The translations under genes and the position numbers were made by a program. Shown here piece after piece: positions 1 through 7,728 of a stretch of 47,243 nucleotides of DNA. Position 1 is the first letter of the stretch. Every line of letters begins with the position of its first letter. Source of the DNA: Acidobacteriota bacterium (GTDB lineage Bacteria > Acidobacteriota > Aminicenantia > S016-38); contig WFSJ01000037.1 of NCBI GenBank assembly GCA_015486055.1, forward strand, positions 1 through 47,243, read 5' to 3'. The notes beneath the pieces are model-generated. The model made no database searches and was not told the origin of the DNA. It worked only from the letters and a program-made list of their open reading frames with translations.

Positions 1-420
1 CTGATATTCACAGGGTTAGCTTTCCCTGTAGATATTGGTGGGTTTTTCGGGGAGGGTTCCAACTCAAAGGGGATTACCTATGGCGTATTTGCTTCACTAT
101 CATTTTTTCCTTTTACAAGGTTTGAAATTGAAGGCTCAAAGCTTGTTTCTTCAGATAAAAAAATGTTCTCCCTCACAGGGGAGGTAGGGATGAGTTTTTC
201 AGGGGTCCACCCTTATTTCCTGATTGGATATGGAAACATAAGTGATGAGAAGGGTAAATTTCATCCTCTTCGTACATCTTATTATTTCCCGACCATGGGT
301 GGAGGGGTAAAAATGAAATTTTTCTCAGAAGTACTGCAGCTCAGGCTGGATTTCAGGAAGATTTCTATGAGGGAAAACCCATATTACAGGGCCTATGTAG
401 GTTTTTTCTTCTCAATATAA
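1..420 (+). CDS. C-terminal part of an outer-membrane beta-barrel-like protein (5' partial)
   Basis: The reading frame is open from the first base of the window, so the gene starts upstream; 139 residues are visible. The sequence alternates short stretches of alternating polar and hydrophobic or aromatic residues (for example FEIEGSKLVSS, LQLRLDFRKI, YYRAYVGFFFSI) with Gly/Asn-rich turns. This is the pattern of an outer-membrane beta barrel, and it ends in a strand rich in aromatics. No family-specific motif is recognised. The stop codon lies about 50 bases before the tRNA gene. A periplasmic beta-sandwich protein is an alternative. The function is unknown. Confidence 0.55.
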   Translation: MIFTGLAFPVDIGGFFGEGSNSKGITYGVFASLSFFPFTRFEIEGSKLVSSDKKMFSLTGEVGMSFSGVHPYFLIGYGNISDEKGKFHPLRTSYYFPTMGGGVKMKFFSEVLQLRLDFRKISMRENPYYRAYVGFFFSI

Positions 421-453
421 GAGAAGACAAGAGAAAAACCTTGACAGAAAGCG

Positions 454-459
454 TATAAT
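454..459 (+). promoter_or_regulatory. Probable -10 box for tRNA-fMet
   Basis: A perfect TATAAT begins 16 bases before the first tRNA base, a good distance for initiation just upstream of the mature 5' end. A perfect TTGACA lies at 441-446, but only 7 bases separate the two boxes instead of about 17, so it cannot serve as the ordinary -35 of this -10. No good -35 is visible near 431-436. The promoter assignment rests on the -10 alone. Confidence 0.4.
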
Positions 460-469
460 AAAATTGGAT

Positions 470-546
<77 letters not shown>

Positions 547-549
547 TTT

Positions 550-1239
550 TTAACTTATTCTCAGCTCTACATTCCCCACAAAATTTTTAGCAATTTCCTT
601 CATTTCCTCCATTCTCTTTCTGGAATAGGATTTTGGAACAAAGTCAGGGTGAAGAGTTCGTCCTGGCCTGTACATTTGAAGAGCATACTTTTTAGCTCTT
701 TTTATCATCGAAACTATCTTTCTTACATCCTTTTCGTCCACAATTCCGGGAACCAGCGTGGTTCTGAACTCATAGTTAACATCTGAATTCAATAGAAGCT
801 CCATGCTCTTTTTAACCCTCGCGAAATTGCATCTTCCACCGGTTGCCAGGGAATATTTTTCAGGAGAAGTTTTTACATCCATTGCCACATAATCTGTAAA
901 TGGAAGAATTCTTTTTAGCCTTTTAGGAAATGCCCCATTTGTGTCAACCTTTGTTTCCAATCCCAGATTTTTTATCTCCTTTAATAAATCGCCCAGTGCA
1001 GGAAAGAGGAGAGGCTCCCCTCCAGTTATTGCAACCCCGTCTATTAGCTTCTTCCTTTCCTTAATTTCCTCCAGAGCATCACATAAAGAAAGGTCTGGAG
1101 CCTTCTTCACCTCAGAGGGCAACACCAGCTCCGGATTGTGACAAAATGGACATCGAAAATTACACCCCCCTATAAAAATTACAGAAGAGATTTTCCCCGG
1201 GAAATCAAGAAGACTTACGCCCTGAATTGCCTTTATCAT
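550..1239 (-). CDS. nrdG: Anaerobic ribonucleotide reductase-activating protein (radical SAM)
   Basis: A 229-residue radical-SAM enzyme of the activase type. It uses S-adenosylmethionine and a [4Fe-4S] cluster to place the glycyl radical on the anaerobic ribonucleotide reductase. The cluster motif CNFRCPFC (C26, C30, C33; CxxxCxxC) and the SAM-binding TGGEP near residues 90-95 are visible. Its start overlaps the end of the 55-residue radical-peptide ORF by 35 bases, so translation is probably coupled, and nrdD lies just upstream in the same operon. The length and organisation match the larger NrdG2-like or PflA-like activases rather than the roughly 155-residue E. coli NrdG. The context makes the NrdD role likely. 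Confidence 0.88.
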   Translation of the reverse strand: MIKAIQGVSLLDFPGKISSVIFIGGCNFRCPFCHNPELVLPSEVKKAPDLSLCDALEEIKERKKLIDGVAITGGEPLLFPALGDLLKEIKNLGLETKVDTNGAFPKRLKRILPFTDYVAMDVKTSPEKYSLATGGRCNFARVKKSMELLLNSDVNYEFRTTLVPGIVDEKDVRKIVSMIKRAKKYALQMYRPGRTLHPDFVPKSYSRKRMEEMKEIAKNFVGNVELRIS

Positions 1240-1372
1240 CTTTCAATTTATATCCCTTAAGATATTTCCTTTGTTTGAACTCCTCCTGCTTTCCTCTGTT
1301 CCAGTTTTGAACAGGACGATAATATCCAACAACCCTGGAGTAAACTTCTGCCGGTATTACCTTAACTTTCAT
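1205..1372 (-). CDS. Stand-alone glycyl-radical peptide of anaerobic ribonucleotide reductase (split NrdD C-terminus)
   Basis: A 55-residue ORF between nrdD and nrdG. Its residues 9-32 match the extreme C-terminus of ordinary NrdD proteins: EVYSRVVGYYRPVQNWN followed by GKQEEF. Gly16 in RVVGY corresponds to the glycine that carries the radical (Gly681 in E. coli NrdD). A strong ribosome binding site, AGGAGG, lies 6 bases before the ATG. The NrdD body upstream ends without this motif. Its own frame has a TAA at 1385-1387 just upstream of the ATG, and nrdD ends with TGA at 1404-1406, so one sequencing frameshift cannot explain the separation. The tail (residues 38-55) is Lys/Gly/Ser-rich. By analogy with YfiD, the separate radical domain of pyruvate formate-lyase, I infer that it docks into NrdD and is activated by NrdG. 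Confidence 0.85.
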   Translation of the reverse strand: MKVKVIPAEVYSRVVGYYRPVQNWNRGKQEEFKQRKYLKGYKLKDDKGNSGRKSS

Positions 1373-1387
1373 AATAAACCTCCTTTA
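1368..1387 (-). promoter_or_regulatory. Strong ribosome binding site and start of the radical peptide, identical to that of atpE
   Basis: On the minus strand this reads TAAAGGAGGTTTATTATGAA: a full AGGAGG Shine-Dalgarno, a 6-base A/T spacer and the ATG. The same 20 bases start atpE at 6619-6638. Confidence 0.75.
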
Positions 1388-1403
1388 TTCGCCTAAGGCG
1401 AAT
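1387..1403. repeat. Perfect 7-bp inverted repeat between nrdD and the radical-peptide ORF
   Basis: The sequence ATTCGCC-TAA-GGCGAAT forms a stem of 7 bp with a 3-base loop. It begins directly after the nrdD stop codon and ends just before the AGGAGG of the next ORF. No T run follows it, so it is not a standard intrinsic terminator. It could be an mRNA processing or stability hairpin. Confidence 0.6.
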
Positions 1404-3533
1404 TCATATTCTTTTAATAAAAACGGTTATTTTCTTCCCCTGAGCCTCGGGGGACTTCTTTCCCTCTTCTTCTATAATCCTGTAAGCTCCTTCTTGCATC
1501 TGCTGGAGTTCTTCCTCGCCGAGGTCTTCCTCCACACCGTATTTTTTAATTTCCTCATCGCTATGGGGGTAGGGGCAGTAATAATGTTCTCCGGTAATGT
1601 ACCCATGGACCGGACATACGGAGAAGGTAGGGGTTATACTGAAATATGGAAGGCGGTAGTTGTTTACAATCTTCTTGACCAATGCCCTTACCATTCTCCA
1701 ATCGTAAATGGCTTCCCCTATATAAAGATGAACAACCGTACCCCCTGTGAACATAATCTGGAGATCATCCTGGTGCTCGAGGACCTGGAAGATATCTTCA
1801 GCCTCATAAACAGGGACATGAACTGAATTAGTATAATAAGGGGCTTCTACTGAACCCGATGTAATTATGTTAGGAAAACGTTCTTTATCCTTCATGGCCA
1901 GTCTATATGAGGCACTTTCGGCAGGTGTGGCTTCTAAATTGTACATATTCCCAGTTTCCTCTTGGAAATCAGCCAACTTTTTTCTCATAAAATCAAGAAT
2001 TTCTATGGCCAGTTGTCTTGCCTTTGGGTCAAAAATGCTCACCCCGAGGAGGTTGAGTGCTGCCTCGTTCATTCCAATAAGTCCAATGGTGGAAAAGTGA
2101 TTGGCCCAATATTTTCCCTCGAGTTTCTTTATTTTCTCAAGATATATTTTTGAATAAGGAAAAAGGCTTTTTTCTGTAAGGTCTTCCACCACTTTTCTCT
2201 TTATCTCAAGGCTATCTCTCGCAATTTCCATAAGGTGCTCCAGCCTTTTGAGGAATTCCCCTTTATCCCTGGAAAGATATGCGATTCTTGGCATGTTTAT
2301 GGTGACAACTCCAATGGAACCAGTGAGGGGATTAGCGCCGAAAAGTCCTCCTCCTCTTTTTTTGAGCTCCCTTGTATCAAGCCTCAGACGACAGCACATG
2401 GACCTTGCGTCCTCTGGCTTCATATCCGAGTTTACGAAATTGGAAAAATAAGGGATTCCGTACTTTCCAGTCATTTCCCAAATAGGGTGAAGCTCTTTAT
2501 TTTCCCAGTCAAAATCCTTGGTGATATTGTAGGTAGGAATGGGGAAGGTAAATATTCTTCCTTTTGCGTCCCCTGTCATCATAAGTTCAGCATAAGCCCT
2601 GTTTATTATGTTAACTTCGGGCTGGAACTTGCCATAGGTGGCATTTGTCTCTTTCCCTCCAATAATAACCTTTTCATGTTCCATAAATTCAGGGACATTC
2701 AGATCAAAGGTAAGATTTGTGAAAGGGGTCTGAAATCCAACTCTTGTGGGGATATTAAGATTAAAAAGAAATTCCTGCATGGCCTGCTTTACCTGTTCGT
2801 AGGATAGTTTGTCAGCCCTTACAAATGGAGCAAGGTAAGTGTCAAAATTGGAGAAGGCCTGGGCTCCCGCAGCTTCTCCTTGAAGGGTGTAAAAAAAGTT
2901 CACTATCTGTCCAAGGGCAGTTCTAAAATGTTTTGCAGGGGATGCCTCAACCTTACCAGGGACCCCTCCAAAACCCCTTAAAAACAAATCCTTAAGGTCC
3001 CAACCCACGCAGTAGGGTCCGAGTATCCCTAAATCGTGGATATGAAAGTCTCCTTCAGTATGAGCCATCCGTATAGGGGCAGTATAAATCCTGTTGAGCC
3101 AGTACCTTGCAGTAATGGAAGAAGATATGTGAAAGTTGAGACCTTGAAGAGAATAGCTCATATTGGAATTTTCTCTTACCCTCCAGTCATCTCGATTGAG
3201 ATATTTTTCAACCATTTCCTCTCCCGCAAAAAAGGCAGCAGAAAAGTCTCTGGCCTCGGCTCTTTTCTGTCTGTAAAGAATATAGGCCTTGGCAACTTCC
3301 TCATATCCTTTTTTCATGAGAGCTCGCTCTACCTGGTCCTGGATCTCTTCCACATGAGGGATATTTCCTCTCAGAAAGAACTTTTCGTAGAGGTGTTTTT
3401 CTACATCCATAGCGACTTCCATATAAATTCCTTCAGTCCCTGTGGCTTTCATAGCCCGAAAGATAGCGAGCTCAATTCTTTTCCTTTCGTAATCAACAAT
3501 TTCTCCATTTCTCCTTCTAACAAGCCATTTCAT
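1404..3533 (-). CDS. nrdD: Anaerobic ribonucleoside-triphosphate reductase, main subunit lacking the glycyl-radical motif
   Basis: Reduces ribonucleotides to deoxyribonucleotides without oxygen. I chose the ATG at 3533 (709 residues) because GGGGAG lies 7 bases upstream and the ATP-cone (MKWLVRRRNGEIVDYERKR) starts at once; an in-frame start at 3596 would add 21 residues. Visible parts are the ATP-cone (about 1-90), the barrel with candidate active-site cysteines in GPYCVGWDL (Cys175) and SMCCRLRLD (Cys380/381), and a metal-site-like CPVHGYITGEHYYCPYPH near 640-657. That site offers Cys-His/Cys-His ligands where the usual family pattern is CxxC/CxxC. The C-terminus is an acidic and charged tail ending VFIKRI, with no RVxGY radical loop. 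That loop is encoded by the next ORF. The operon order is nrdD, radical peptide, nrdG. Confidence 0.93.
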   Translation of the reverse strand: MKWLVRRRNGEIVDYERKRIELAIFRAMKATGTEGIYMEVAMDVEKHLYEKFFLRGNIPHVEEIQDQVERALMKKGYEEVAKAYILYRQKRAEARDFSAAFFAGEEMVEKYLNRDDWRVRENSNMSYSLQGLNFHISSSITARYWLNRIYTAPIRMAHTEGDFHIHDLGILGPYCVGWDLKDLFLRGFGGVPGKVEASPAKHFRTALGQIVNFFYTLQGEAAGAQAFSNFDTYLAPFVRADKLSYEQVKQAMQEFLFNLNIPTRVGFQTPFTNLTFDLNVPEFMEHEKVIIGGKETNATYGKFQPEVNIINRAYAELMMTGDAKGRIFTFPIPTYNITKDFDWENKELHPIWEMTGKYGIPYFSNFVNSDMKPEDARSMCCRLRLDTRELKKRGGGLFGANPLTGSIGVVTINMPRIAYLSRDKGEFLKRLEHLMEIARDSLEIKRKVVEDLTEKSLFPYSKIYLEKIKKLEGKYWANHFSTIGLIGMNEAALNLLGVSIFDPKARQLAIEILDFMRKKLADFQEETGNMYNLEATPAESASYRLAMKDKERFPNIITSGSVEAPYYTNSVHVPVYEAEDIFQVLEHQDDLQIMFTGGTVVHLYIGEAIYDWRMVRALVKKIVNNYRLPYFSITPTFSVCPVHGYITGEHYYCPYPHSDEEIKKYGVEEDLGEEELQQMQEGAYRIIEEEGKKSPEAQGKKITVFIKRI

Positions 3534-3567
3534 TTTTGTTCTCCCCAACATTTTGTATTTATAGAAG

Positions 3568-3596
3568 TATATACCACAAAATATTGGAAATTTCAA
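3568..3596 (-). promoter_or_regulatory. Predicted sigma-70-type promoter of the nrdD operon
   Basis: On the minus strand TTGAAA (3596-3591), a 17-base spacer and TATATA (3573-3568). Transcription would begin about 28 bases before the chosen nrdD ATG, leaving room for the GGGGAG ribosome binding site. It lies in the gap after queG. No NrdR box pair was recognised. Confidence 0.5.
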
Positions 3597-3604
3597 GAAA
3601 AATT

Positions 3605-4516
3605 TCAGAATTTTTTATTTATGAAGGAGAGAAGCCGATTGAGCTTTTCGTGGCCAGCTCTCATAAGGGAGGTTCCCTTAAAGTTCTGGAAGAATTCTTC
3701 CTTAGAGAGGGAAAAGATATTTCCCAGAGGGAGAGAAACCCTGGGAAGGAAATCCTTTATTCCTGTCTTTATTGCCTTATTATTCCATGGGCAGACTTCC
3801 TGACAGATGTCGCATCCGAAGAGCCATCCGCTATTTTTTTCTCTGTAAATCTCGGGGATTTTTCCTTTGTGTTCAACTGTTATATATGAAAGGCATAGTT
3901 TTGAATTCAGGAAATATGGCGAAAGGGCATTTGTGGGGCAGGAATCTATGCAACGAGTACAGTTCCCGCAGAAATTCCCATGGAATTGCTCATCGGAAGG
4001 AAGCTCCACTGAGATAAAAATTTCGCCAAGGAAAACCCATGAGCCGTATTCTCTTGTAATTAACATCGTATTTTTTCCTATCCATCCAAGTCCTGCTTTT
4101 CTTGCAATTTCCCTTTCGAGGACTGGTGCGGAGTCAACAAAAAACCTTGCTTCTACATTAGGGAAAATACCTTTTATGTGGGCGAAAAGCCTTTTCATCA
4201 TCTTTTTAAGTACCCTGTGATAATCTCTTCCAATCGCATATCTTGAGATTTTTACCTTGGAATAATTTATTTCCCCGGGATAATAGTTGACAGCCAGGGA
4301 AATTATGGTTTTTACAGGTGGGAAGAGAGCGCTCGGATTGAGTCTGAGCTCCTTATTCCTTCTCATGTAGGCCATACCTGCCTCTGCTCCCTTTCCAAGC
4401 CACTGCAATAGAAAATCTCCCTTTATTTCTTCAGGGGTTGTAAATCCAATCTTGGAAAAGCCAAGCCTCAAGGCCTCAGCCCTTATTTCCTCCTTCTCCT
4501 CCACCTTTTCTCGCAA
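3605..4516 (-). CDS. queG: Epoxyqueuosine reductase
   Basis: Carries out the last step of queuosine biosynthesis, reducing epoxyqueuosine to queuosine in tRNA, with cobalamin and two [4Fe-4S] clusters. The ferredoxin-like cysteine sets [12 protein letters not shown] and [11 protein letters not shown] are visible, as are family segments [16 protein letters not shown] and [12 protein letters not shown]. The length of 303 residues suits the shorter members without the HEAT-like tail. The longest frame starts with TTG at 4516 inside lpxD (41-base overlap); a GTG at 4504 is a good alternative. It sits in the same run as lpxD with no obvious functional link. Confidence 0.92.
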   Translation of the reverse strand: MREKVEEKEEIRAEALRLGFSKIGFTTPEEIKGDFLLQWLGKGAEAGMAYMRRNKELRLNPSALFPPVKTIISLAVNYYPGEINYSKVKISRYAIGRDYHRVLKKMMKRLFAHIKGIFPNVEARFFVDSAPVLEREIARKAGLGWIGKNTMLITREYGSWVFLGEIFISVELPSDEQFHGNFCGNCTRCIDSCPTNALSPYFLNSKLCLSYITVEHKGKIPEIYREKNSGWLFGCDICQEVCPWNNKAIKTGIKDFLPRVSLPLGNIFSLSKEEFFQNFKGTSLMRAGHEKLNRLLSFINKKF

Positions 4517-5453
4517 GCCTATACAAATGAGCTATAGCCTTTCTCCATGTTTTTATGTCTGTGTGGGGAAATCCAGAAACTATCTGACCTGAAGGAACTG
4601 ATTTGGTTACCCCTGCCCTTGCGGCAATCATAGCTCTATCACCTATTTCAATGTTGTCCCTTATTCCTGCCATTCCCCCTATTATCACTCCCCTTCCTAT
4701 TTTTGTGCTTCCCCCTATCCCAGTCATACCTGCTATAAGGGTTCCCTCACCTATTTTAACCCCATGTCCTATCTGGCAGAGATTATCTATCTTCACCCCG
4801 TTTTTAATTTCTGTGGTTCCGAGGGCAGCTCTATCTATGCATGTGTTTGCCCCGATTTCAACATCGTTTCCTATTATTACCACTCCAATTTGTGGTATCT
4901 TTTTCCCTTCCTCAAAACCGAAGCCATCTGCTCCAATCACAACTCCGGGGTGTATTATTACCTCATTTCCTATTCGGGTCCCTTCCCTTATAGAAACATT
5001 GGAATAGATCCTGCAGTTCTTTCCCACTGCCACATCTTCATAAATTATTGTTCCACTGTGAATTTCAGTGTTATCACCTATTTTTGAACCTTCCCCTATC
5101 ACAACGAACTCACCGATAAAAACATCCTTCCCGATTTCAACTCCGGGGGAAATCCTTGCCGTGCGGGAAATACCTTTTTTTTCCTTTTCCGAGTGAAACA
5201 ATCTTACAAGAGCTGCAAGTGAGGCTCTTGGGTTTTTAACCACTATGAAGTTTCTCCCTGGGAGTTCAAAGCCTTCTCCTGTAAGGAAGGCAAGGGCAGC
5301 TGACTTTTTGATAAGGGGGAGAAATTTTCTCCTGTACAATGGCGCGATTTCCCCTTCTTTTGCTTCCTCTATGGTAGAAATTCCTGTTATTTCAATTTCA
5401 CCGTTTCCTGTGAGCTTTCCGTTGAGTTTTTTCGCAATTTCCTTAAGCTTCAT
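4476..5453 (-). CDS. lpxD: UDP-3-O-acylglucosamine N-acyltransferase
   Basis: Third enzyme of lipid A synthesis. It transfers a 3-hydroxyacyl chain from acyl carrier protein to the 2-amino group of UDP-3-O-acylglucosamine in the cytoplasm. The 325 residues contain an N-terminal uridine-binding domain (about 1-95), then a long left-handed beta helix of hexapeptide repeats ([30 protein letters not shown]). The catalytic histidine is in [11 protein letters not shown]-terminal helix follows ([14 protein letters not shown]). The presence of lpxD is the clearest evidence for an outer membrane with lipid A. It overlaps the upstream YihY gene by 4 bases. No other lpx gene is present in the window. 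Confidence 0.96.
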   Translation of the reverse strand: MKLKEIAKKLNGKLTGNGEIEITGISTIEEAKEGEIAPLYRRKFLPLIKKSAALAFLTGEGFELPGRNFIVVKNPRASLAALVRLFHSEKEKKGISRTARISPGVEIGKDVFIGEFVVIGEGSKIGDNTEIHSGTIIYEDVAVGKNCRIYSNVSIREGTRIGNEVIIHPGVVIGADGFGFEEGKKIPQIGVVIIGNDVEIGANTCIDRAALGTTEIKNGVKIDNLCQIGHGVKIGEGTLIAGMTGIGGSTKIGRGVIIGGMAGIRDNIEIGDRAMIAARAGVTKSVPSGQIVSGFPHTDIKTWRKAIAHLYRLARKGGGEGGNKG

Positions 5454-6286
5454 TTTCCCCCGCTTAGGTAAGCCGAGATTTCTGCCCCAAAAAGTAGAAT
5501 AAGGGAGGAAATTTCAACCCAAAAAATAAATATTATTACTGTTGAGAGAGTCCCGAATAATTTACTCGCAAGCGAAATGTTGCTTATATACCACATAAAA
5601 ATATGGGTTCCTGCTATCCATAGGACTGCTGCGGTAACCGCAGCCCTAAAAGCTGCCCAGCCTTTAACCTTCTTTTCAGGGATCCATTTGTAAAGGGCAT
5701 AGAAGTAGAATGCTGCAAACAGGAATGGTAAAAAGAGTTTGGTTATGAAACTCCTTATTGCCCAGAGCACGGCAGGGTTAAGATAACGGGAAATTGTTTC
5801 ATTTGATGCTATAAACCTATTAATCCCGGCAATTCCGGCCATTATCCCGAAGGCCACGAAAAGTAGAGCCCCCGAACCAAGGAGAATAAGAAATTCTATC
5901 AGTCTCTTCCAAAAGAAGGATTTTTTGGTCTCTGCGCCGTAAACTATCTGGATTGCAGTGATTATCTTTGAGATTAGCATTATTCCAAAAACCAAGGCAA
6001 GATAGATTCCTATGATACCGAATTCCTTTATTTTATGAGCATAAATCTTCATATTCATAAAGAACCGTGGATTTATTGTAGAAAAGAACTCTTGAGAGAA
6101 GATATTGAGATCATTTATAACCTTTTCTGATGAGCTTATAATATAGGTGGATAAATAGAGCAAAAACCCAGCCAAGGGAACAGAGGCCCAGAGAGAATAA
6201 TAGGAAATTATTCCAGCAAGGTCGTCTATTTTATGAGCCCTGGCCCTTTTCCATATGTTAAAGATTCCCTTGAAAAATCCTCTCAA
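5450..6286 (-). CDS. YihY/BrkB-family inner-membrane protein
   Basis: A 278-residue polytopic membrane protein. It has the family layout: a short basic N-terminus, an early [18 protein letters not shown] segment and about six transmembrane helices. The loop [27 protein letters not shown] near the C-terminus is the best conserved part of the family (YihY/virulence factor BrkB). The biochemical role of the family is not settled. The start appears to be TTG at 6286 preceded by GGGGAAA. It overlaps lpxD by 4 bases and follows atpE, so it is probably cotranscribed with both. Confidence 0.85.
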   Translation of the reverse strand: MRGFFKGIFNIWKRARAHKIDDLAGIISYYSLWASVPLAGFLLYLSTYIISSSEKVINDLNIFSQEFFSTINPRFFMNMKIYAHKIKEFGIIGIYLALVFGIMLISKIITAIQIVYGAETKKSFFWKRLIEFLILLGSGALLFVAFGIMAGIAGINRFIASNETISRYLNPAVLWAIRSFITKLFLPFLFAAFYFYALYKWIPEKKVKGWAAFRAAVTAAVLWIAGTHIFMWYISNISLASKLFGTLSTVIIFIFWVEISSLILLFGAEISAYLSGGK

Positions 6287-6305
6287 TTTCCCCGGCCGAG
6301 CTGGT

Positions 6306-6623
6306 TTAGAATTTTATCTTTCCTACAAGTAGAATCTCTATTAAAAGGGTGTATATAACAAGGGATTCTATAAGAACGAGCCCAAGAATAAGGGCAAACC
6401 TTATGTGAGGCGCTGATCCGGGATTCCTTGAAATTGCCTCAGATGCGCGGTGAACAACCTTAGCCTGACCAAGGGCACCCACTGCGGATGCTATTGCTAT
6501 TCCAAACCCTGCAGTTATTGCTATCCAAGCATTGACTGGATTATATGCTGCAGCCGCTCCTCCCCCCGCTGCAAAAAGGGAAGAGGTAAGGAAAAGAAAT
6601 GCCATTCCTGCTAAATACTTCAT
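6306..6623 (-). CDS. atpE: ATP synthase F0 subunit c, sodium-binding type
   Basis: Forms the rotating c ring. The 105 residues are longer than usual because an N-terminal signal-like segment (MKYLAGMAFLFLTSSLFAAGG) precedes the two-helix hairpin. The polar loop is SRNPG. The ion site shows Gln53, Glu86, Ser87 and Tyr91, which line up with Gln32, Glu65, Ser66 and Tyr70 of the sodium-transporting Ilyobacter c subunit. The Thr67 equivalent is Leu, and the Pro of the PxxxQ motif is Gly. Sodium coupling is therefore likely but not certain. A very strong AGGAGG ribosome binding site fits the need for many copies. Confidence 0.95.
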   Translation of the reverse strand: MKYLAGMAFLFLTSSLFAAGGGAAAAYNPVNAWIAITAGFGIAIASAVGALGQAKVVHRASEAISRNPGSAPHIRFALILGLVLIESLVIYTLLIEILLVGKIKF

Positions 6624-6638
6624 AATAAACCTCCTTTA
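6619..6638 (-). promoter_or_regulatory. Strong ribosome binding site and start of atpE
   Basis: The minus strand carries AGGAGG, 6 bases and ATG, within 20 bases identical to those at 1368-1387. Subunit c is needed at about ten or more copies per complex, so an efficient translation start is expected. Confidence 0.75.
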
Positions 6639-7361
6639 ATGTTCTTCTGATACCGCCCCTGAAAGGTAGACGGAAGTTAACATAGCAAATATATAAGCCT
6701 GCAGGCCTCCTGTTATCAAAGCCAGTGCCATTATAGGGACCGGCAACAGGGGAGCAAAAAGGCCCACGAGCACCAAAATTAATGTTTCCTCAGCCGTTAT
6801 GTTTCCAAAAAGACGAATGGAAAGGGAAAGAGGTCTTGAGAGATGGCTTACGAATTCTATTGGAAACATTATTGGAGCTAAAGCGATGTATTCTCCTGTA
6901 AATTGTTTTATGTACCTTAACCCGAATTTCTTAATTCCTTGGATGTTGTAGTAGAAATAAACAAAAATCGCCATCCCTGCAGTGACATTTATGTTTGTTG
7001 TAGGCGAAGAAAGACCCGGGAAAAGCCCGAAATAGTTCATAGTCAGGATAAAAAGGCCCAGGGTCCCGACTATCGGGATGAATTTCCTTCCTTCCTTCCC
7101 TATTATTTCCTTGTTTAAACCGTCAAAGAAGAGAAAGATTTGCTCAAAAATGGATTGTCTCTTATCAGGCAAGAGTTGAGGTTTTCCAGAGAGTATCCCG
7201 AACACAATTATCACAGCTATTGAGGCTAAGACGGCCATTAAAACATGGGGAGGAATTGGTTCGTGGGGATTTAAGTGTATCCCAAAAGAGGAAAAGATTT
7301 TCAATACAAGAGGCCCCAAGAGCTTATTCGCCTGGTCAACTATCCAGAGTTTTTCTTCCAT
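6636..7361 (-). CDS. atpB: ATP synthase F0 subunit a
   Basis: The stator channel subunit of the F-type ATP synthase, conducting ions to and from the c ring. The 241 residues have five to six hydrophobic helices. The conserved motif SLSIRLFGNITAEE contains the essential arginine. The C-terminal helix GGLQAYIFAMLTSVYLSGAVSEEH is typical. AAGGT lies just before the ATG. atpE follows after 12 bases, and the atpI-like gene overlaps its start by 26 bases. Genes for subunits b, delta, alpha, gamma, beta and epsilon are not next to it, so the F1 part must be encoded elsewhere. Confidence 0.96.
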   Translation of the reverse strand: MEEKLWIVDQANKLLGPLVLKIFSSFGIHLNPHEPIPPHVLMAVLASIAVIIVFGILSGKPQLLPDKRQSIFEQIFLFFDGLNKEIIGKEGRKFIPIVGTLGLFILTMNYFGLFPGLSSPTTNINVTAGMAIFVYFYYNIQGIKKFGLRYIKQFTGEYIALAPIMFPIEFVSHLSRPLSLSIRLFGNITAEETLILVLVGLFAPLLPVPIMALALITGGLQAYIFAMLTSVYLSGAVSEEH

Positions 7362-7728
7362 CTTTACCTTTTACCAGAATGATAATTATAACTATATTTG
7401 CAGAAAGAGCAAGGGTCAAAACCCCCGAAAGAAAGAATATTATCATATTGGATTTTGTCCTTACAAGGTAAAAAATGATACCCCCAAGGATAAGGAGAGT
7501 AAACAGAAATAGGATAAGGGAGAGAACGACTGTTTTTTTTCTCTTCTCAATCAGGGAAAATACCGAGACAATCCCCTTTATTCCATGATAATGAAAAAAC
7601 ATAAGGAGGGAACCAAGGAAAAAAAGAAGGGCTCCCTCCGTGGAAAATAAAAAGAGAACCACTGTCCCTATTATCCCTAAAAGGAGGGTTAATTTCCCTA
7701 TAAGCTCAATCTCCCTTTCCACCGTCAA
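7336..7728 (-). CDS. AtpI-like membrane protein of the ATP synthase operon
   Basis: A 130-residue protein with four predicted transmembrane helices in two hairpins and a basic loop between them (EKRKKTV). It sits directly before atpB and overlaps it by 26 bases. Position and topology match AtpI/UncI, a poorly conserved helper of c-ring assembly in ATP synthase operons. Sequence similarity alone is weak. The frame opens with TTG at 7728; a GTG at 7722 is an alternative start. Confidence 0.65.
   Translation of the reverse strand: MTVEREIELIGKLTLLLGIIGTVVLFLFSTEGALLFFLGSLLMFFHYHGIKGIVSVFSLIEKRKKTVVLSLILFLFTLLILGGIIFYLVRTKSNMIIFFLSGVLTLALSANIVIIIILVKGKDGRKTLDS

Noticed and set aside
441-459. TTGACA at 441-446 plus TATAAT at 454-459 as one sigma-70 promoter
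   Set aside because: The spacer is only 7 bases; RNA polymerase needs about 16-18.
1205-1406. A sequencing frameshift as the cause of the split nrdD
   Set aside because: The nrdD frame ends with TGA at 1404-1406, the peptide frame has its own TAA at 1385-1387 just before the ATG, and a perfect AGGAGG is correctly placed for the peptide. One base error cannot join the two.
2235-3803. Long plus-strand ORFs (190 and 255 codons) opposite nrdD and queG
   Set aside because: They are antisense shadows of well-supported genes and show no family motif.
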